Assembly: GCA_002394385.1 (NCBI GenBank)
Contig: DGTS01000015.1
Location: 78,178-142,177, forward strand
Length of the DNA: 64,000 bases
DNA from: Prevotella sp. UBA4330
Lineage (GTDB): Bacteria > Bacteroidota > Bacteroidia > Bacteroidales > Bacteroidaceae
Direction: 5' to 3'
The notes under the pieces were generated by a model. It was given only the letters and a program-made list of their open reading frames with translations, ran no database searches and was not told where the DNA came from. The translations under genes and the position numbers were made by a program. Positions 60,703 to 64,000 of this stretch are shown piece by piece. Each line of letters begins with the position of its first letter. The stretch's first letter is position 1.

Positions 60703-63183
60703 TTACTGCTGTTGTTGCTGCTGCATTCCACCATTGCCCATGTTGTTGAGCATTTCGCCCTGCGACTGCTGCTCGATGTAGTCGTTCTCGACGCGCGAGC
60801 GGTGCTGCTGCTTCATCTGCTGGTTCTTCTTTCCGAAGGTGTATGACACTGTGAGACTGATGCTCTTTATAGGCACGCGGATGTGCTGCATCACCTCCAT
60901 GTCGTTACCCTTGATGTAGGTGTCCATCTTGATGTTTCCGCCACTCGAGAGTCCTGTCAGGGCTTGCAGTCCCACGCTGAGTTTGTCGTTGAAGAAAGTC
61001 TTCGACAGGCTCATTGTCACGATGTTGAAGCCCGTGCTCCATCCCTGCATGGTGTATGTCTTCGACGAGTTGATGAGATATGCTCCCAGTTTCAGGTCCC
61101 AAGGCAGTGTCTGCTGCAGTCCCGCCATAGTGTTGAAGTGCCATCCGCTATTGCTCAGTCCCAGCATGTCGCTGCGCATGTCGGTATAGTCAACTCCGCC
61201 GTTGAGGAACAGTCGAGTGTTCTTCGCCATGAGCCAGTTGGCATACACGTTCAGTCCTATCTGGTTGCGCTTTACGATGTTGCCGTATGTGGTGTTCAGT
61301 ATGTTGCCGTCGTAGAAACTATACTGGTCGATGCCGTTTCCTGAATATGAGTAACGCAGTGTTGCGTTGAGCATGAGTTTCTGCGAGAAGGTGTTGAACA
61401 CCAGCGACACGTTGTGCGACTTCTCCACGTCAAGGTCTGAGTTACCATAACTTATGCTTGTGGGGTTGGCGCGGTTCACGTACGGGTTCAGATAGGTGAT
61501 GCCTGGACGCGAGATGCGCATGTTGTAGGTCAGGCCGATGTTCGTTGTAGGAGCGAGCGAGTAAGAAACCGATGCCGTTGGCACGATGTTGCCATAGTGG
61601 GTGCTGAAGTCCTGGCCTGTGCCCAGACGGTATTCCACGTTCTGCCATGTCTGTTCGTAGCGCATTCCCGCCTTTGCGCCGAACTTGTTCCATTTTCCGC
61701 TATACTCGGCATAGCCTGCCAACACGGTGTTCTTGTATGAATAGTCCATGCTGAGAGCCTCGTTGTAAATGTCGTTGAGATAGTATTTCGACTCTGACGT
61801 GGCGTTGTGCAGAAGCAGTTTCGAGCCGAGGTCGAGGCTGTGTCCCAGTCCCAGTGGCAGGGAGTAGTCCACCTGGAAGATGTGGTCGGTGGTGTTGTCG
61901 CGGCCGTCGGAATAGCGGTCGGTAAGGTCGATGAACGATGTCGATGTCCCGTCGAACGTGTTGCGCAGCGAGTTTTTCAGCGGGCTGTTGCTTATCTGGT
62001 ATGTGAACACTATCGAGTGGGTGCGCTCCTTGTTGAAGAACTGCTGATAGTCAACGCTTCCGCTCATAGATGTGCGGCGGTTAATCAGAATGTTGTCATA
62101 ACCGTATGTGAATCCTTCCTCGCCATACATCGAGCCGAGCATGGTTGAAGTGGGATGTCCGGTGTTCTTCATCCTCATACTGTTGATGCTGAAGGTGGCG
62201 TTGATTGAACTCATCGGTGTGAGGTCGTAGCCAAGACTGATGTTGCCCATGAGGAACGGGAAACTGGTCTTCGAGTCCGACTGCGTCAGAATGGTTCCGG
62301 CATTGGTGGTCTGGCTACCATCAACCTTGGTCTCCATCGGGAACGACTGCTGATAGAAGGTGTTGGCACTGTACGACAGTTTGCCCTGCTGTCCGCTGAG
62401 GAACACTCCGCCGCCCACATTCTTGTTGCCAACAGTCGCCCTTACGGTGCCCGTCATTCCGTCGAGACTCTGCATTGCAACGGGGTCCATGCGGTTCATG
62501 ATGATGTTGAGCACGCCGCCAACACCCTCTGCCTCATACTTGGCTCCGGGGTTTGTTATCACCTCGATGTTTTTCACCGCCGATGCCGGCATGCTCTTGA
62601 ACACCATCGAGGGGTTCGACTGGAACATCACGTTGGGCTTGCCGTCAACATAAATCTTGAACGACGACGAGCCGTTCACGGTGATGTTGTCCTGTCCATC
62701 GACAGTCACCATGGGCACCTTGCGCAACATGTCGAGCACCGTTGAAGACTTGGAGTCGGCATCCTCGGCAACATTGTAACTCATCCTGTCAACCTCCATC
62801 TTCACCAGAGGTTTCTGCGCCACAATCTCAACGCCCTGAAGCGCGGTGGCATTCTCGCGTATGAGCACCGTGCCGAGGTCAACAACAGACTGAGAACCCA
62901 GTTCCACGGAGATGCTCTTGTCTTCCTTTCCCACACCGCTGAACACAACAGTGAACACGCCCTTGCCAGAAACCGCCTGGCTGAACGAGCCATCGTCCTT
63001 GGTGAGGAACATCGCCTTGGGGTTGCTCTTGTTACCTTTTGAAAACACTCTTACCGTGGCGAACGGCTCCGGCTCGTTCAGAGTGGAGTCCTTCAACACG
63101 CCTTTCAATGTAGTTGTCTGTCCACTTACCGACATCACAACCACAGACATAACTGCTAAAACCAAAAATCTAATACCTTTCAT
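60703..63183 (-). CDS. TonB-dependent-receptor-like outer-membrane beta-barrel protein
   Basis: ATG 63183 (MKGIRFLVLAVMSVVVMSVSG) gives a signal peptide after the promoter; the longer frame covers the promoter. A carboxypeptidase-regulatory-like beta domain (about 25-100) precedes a plug with MLRKVPMVTVDGQDNITVNG and IYVDGKPNVMF. A large barrel of the OMP_b-brl_3 type follows. There is a Gln-rich end (QQQQQ). Such proteins import ligands or work with signalling. The LytS/LytR-type genes directly downstream may share its expression. Confidence 0.88.
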   Translation of the reverse strand: MKGIRFLVLAVMSVVVMSVSGQTTTLKGVLKDSTLNEPEPFATVRVFSKGNKSNPKAMFLTKDDGSFSQAVSGKGVFTVVFSGVGKEDKSISVELGSQSVVDLGTVLIRENATALQGVEIVAQKPLVKMEVDRMSYNVAEDADSKSSTVLDMLRKVPMVTVDGQDNITVNGSSSFKIYVDGKPNVMFQSNPSMVFKSMPASAVKNIEVITNPGAKYEAEGVGGVLNIIMNRMDPVAMQSLDGMTGTVRATVGNKNVGGGVFLSGQQGKLSYSANTFYQQSFPMETKVDGSQTTNAGTILTQSDSKTSFPFLMGNISLGYDLTPMSSINATFSINSMRMKNTGHPTSTMLGSMYGEEGFTYGYDNILINRRTSMSGSVDYQQFFNKERTHSIVFTYQISNSPLKNSLRNTFDGTSTSFIDLTDRYSDGRDNTTDHIFQVDYSLPLGLGHSLDLGSKLLLHNATSESKYYLNDIYNEALSMDYSYKNTVLAGYAEYSGKWNKFGAKAGMRYEQTWQNVEYRLGTGQDFSTHYGNIVPTASVSYSLAPTTNIGLTYNMRISRPGITYLNPYVNRANPTSISYGNSDLDVEKSHNVSLVFNTFSQKLMLNATLRYSYSGNGIDQYSFYDGNILNTTYGNIVKRNQIGLNVYANWLMAKNTRLFLNGGVDYTDMRSDMLGLSNSGWHFNTMAGLQQTLPWDLKLGAYLINSSKTYTMQGWSTGFNIVTMSLSKTFFNDKLSVGLQALTGLSSGGNIKMDTYIKGNDMEVMQHIRVPIKSISLTVSYTFGKKNQQMKQQHRSRVENDYIEQQSQGEMLNNMGNGGMQQQQQQ

Positions 63184-63219
63184 AATACTTGTGTTTTTAT
63201 TGTTTTTTAATTTCTGATG

Positions 63220-63250
63220 CAAAAGTAACATCGAAGATGTGAAAATCAAA
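63220..63250 (-). promoter_or_regulatory. Promoter of the outer-membrane protein gene
   Basis: On the minus strand TTTG (63247-63250), 19 bp, TACTTTTG (63220-63227), 36 bp before the chosen start. Confidence 0.75.
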
Positions 63251-63621
63251 ATTACTTTCGACGATTTCATGTGTTTCTTTCGACCACTTTACTGAATTCT
63301 GCCATTTCCTCATGTTTATACAAAAGCACATGCAGAAAAACAACACTTAGATTGCGAAAAAACACAACAGAAATCGCAACTTGTAACTATCTGGCTTTCA
63401 AGTAGATATAAATGGGGTAACAAAGTTAATAAGATTGTTCAACAAAGTTAATAGGATTGTTCGACAAAGTTAATAACTTTGTTCTGCGGTTTGATATCAA
63501 TCGGAATCCGAGTGAATATGAGCGCCCGTCCAAGCGTATAATTATTATCGCACACATTATATAATATATGCGCGCGCGAGGGACAATCTGTCGGGACGGG
63601 GCGAATCTTTTTCGCGCGGCA
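63251..63621. other. Intergenic spacer with one 22-bp array and no gene
   Basis: AT-rich divergent spacer between the outer-membrane protein and aldo/keto reductase genes. The short frame at 63426-63629 on the minus strand is translated from the repeat array and looks spurious. A TATAATATATG-CGCGCGCG transition lies near 63558-63580. Confidence 0.5.
63420..63485. repeat. 22-bp periodic array, ACAAAGTTAATA family, 3 units
   Basis: CAAAGTTAATA recurs at 63421, 63443 and 63465, so the array is exactly 3 x 22 = 66 bp. The last unit is self-complementary (ACAAAGTTAATAACTTTGTT), so the array opens with AACAAAGTTA and closes with its inverse, the same outline as the GTAAAATAGG arrays. Confidence 0.88.
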
Positions 63622-63653
63622 TTTGGCATTTACAGAAATTTGGTTTATATTTG
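63622..63653 (+). promoter_or_regulatory. Promoter of the aldo/keto reductase gene
   Basis: TTTG (63622-63625), 20 bp, TATATTTG (63646-63653), 20 bp before the ATG. Confidence 0.7.
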
Positions 63654-63673
63654 CAAGAAAAATCGGAAGACCT

Positions 63674-64000
63674 ATGGAAAAGAGCGTATTACTGAATAAT
63701 GGCGTGAGAATGCCGCAGCCCGGATTCGGAACTTTTATGGCAAAAGACGGTGAAGAGGCTGTGCAGGCCGTGAAATGGGCGGTGGAAACGGGTTACAGAC
63801 ACATAGACACCGCAGCCGTGTACGACAATGAGAAAGGCATCGGCGAGGGCATCAGGCAGTGCGGAGTGCCACGAGAGGAACTGTTTGTGACGAGCAAGGT
63901 GTGGAACACCGAGCGCGGATACGACACCACGATGCGGGCATTCGAGAAGACTATGAGCGACCTCGGACTGGAATATCTTGACCTCTATCTCATCCACTGG
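63674..64000 (+). CDS. Aldo/keto reductase (3' end cut)
   Basis: The first 109 codons are present; the frame is still open at the window end. The N-terminus has LNNGVRMPQPGFGTFMA, then GYRHIDTAAVYDNEKGIGEG with catalytic Asp and Tyr, the Lys in LFVTSKVWNT and the His in LDLYLIHW. This completes the AKR catalytic tetrad. NADPH-dependent reduction of aldehydes is the general role; the substrate is unknown. Confidence 0.92.
   Translation, partial: MEKSVLLNNGVRMPQPGFGTFMAKDGEEAVQAVKWAVETGYRHIDTAAVYDNEKGIGEGIRQCGVPREELFVTSKVWNTERGYDTTMRAFEKTMSDLGLEYLDLYLIHW

Noticed and set aside
63426..63629. 67-residue minus-strand frame upstream of the aldo/keto reductase
   Set aside because: Its end is translated from the 22-bp repeat array and its composition is atypical.

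Overview
The window comes from a member of the Bacteroidales, most likely a Prevotella-like member of the Prevotellaceae. The evidence is a BspA-type leucine-rich-repeat protein, type IX secretion genes (porW/sprE and porX), BT_3928-, DUF1599-, DUF4834- and Cbp1-type proteins, a LytS/LytR-type two-component pair and many plant-polysaccharide enzymes. More than 20 genes also carry the Bacteroidetes sigma-factor promoter (TAnnTTTG, often with TTTG 18-20 bp upstream). Where several starts are possible I used that box to choose, because it often lies inside the longest open frame. Both ends are cut: the BspA-like gene lacks its 5' end and the aldo/keto reductase gene lacks its 3' end.

Layout. 0-2.8 kb: BspA-like surface protein and a small downstream protein. 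3.0-7.9 kb: an accessory module on the minus strand (a helical membrane-anchored protein and a primase-like/DUF3987 ATPase). Upstream of it lies a four-copy array of nested GGTCACA palindromes with a 122-bp period, then a broken DUF4143 ATPase gene. GGYGTGTCAAAATG-type inverted motifs lie at both edges. 7.9-13 kb: hemicellulose enzymes GH51, GH26 and GH27. 13.3-18.6 kb: lipoprotein genes and a housekeeping run DUF1599, DoxX/MauE-like, tpiA, SPOR protein, folE. 18.9-27.4 kb: cca, a complete RND tripartite efflux operon, and a stand-alone lpxA. 27.7-31.1 kb: convergent GH30 and GH43. 31.1-32.7 kb: HU-like protein and a JetD/TOPRIM-like protein. 33-40.2 kb: aroA, a small membrane protein, porW, porX, tsaE. 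40.3-48 kb: trxA, dnaE, psd-pssA-DUF4834, pyrH, birA. 48.1-50.4 kb: an AT-rich accessory patch with a possible immunity gene and duplicated promoters. 50.4-54.8 kb: tadA, Cbp1-like lipoprotein, rsmI, tdk, a PerM/AI-2E permease, tRNA-Lys. 54.8-58.8 kb: orphan HicB-type antitoxin, GNAT remnant, CE1 esterase, SGNH hydrolase, an unknown gene, DUF2238 protein. 58.8-63.3 kb: LytTR regulator, LytS-type kinase and a TonB-dependent-receptor-like outer-membrane protein. 63.7 kb to the end: aldo/keto reductase.

How the genes fit together. The glycosidases and esterases would attack arabinoxylan and galactomannan, but no SusC/SusD pair is present, so they are scattered single or paired genes and not one polysaccharide utilisation locus. 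Three of the glycosidases and the BspA-like protein end in a similar tail (a Y-[DT]-[LI]-x-G-R core, then GI[YV] or a variant). Such a tail suggests export through the type IX system, whose PorW and PorX components are encoded at 34-40 kb.

The most unusual signal is a set of short intergenic arrays with an exact 22-bp period. One family, GTAAAATAGGCTATTTTAC, occurs at four loci (3, 3, 3 and 4 units). Three other sequences with the same period occur at 18.8, 46.5 and 63.4 kb. The second is the 122-bp-period GGTCACA array beside the primase-like gene, whose AT-rich inter-repeats show compensatory base changes.
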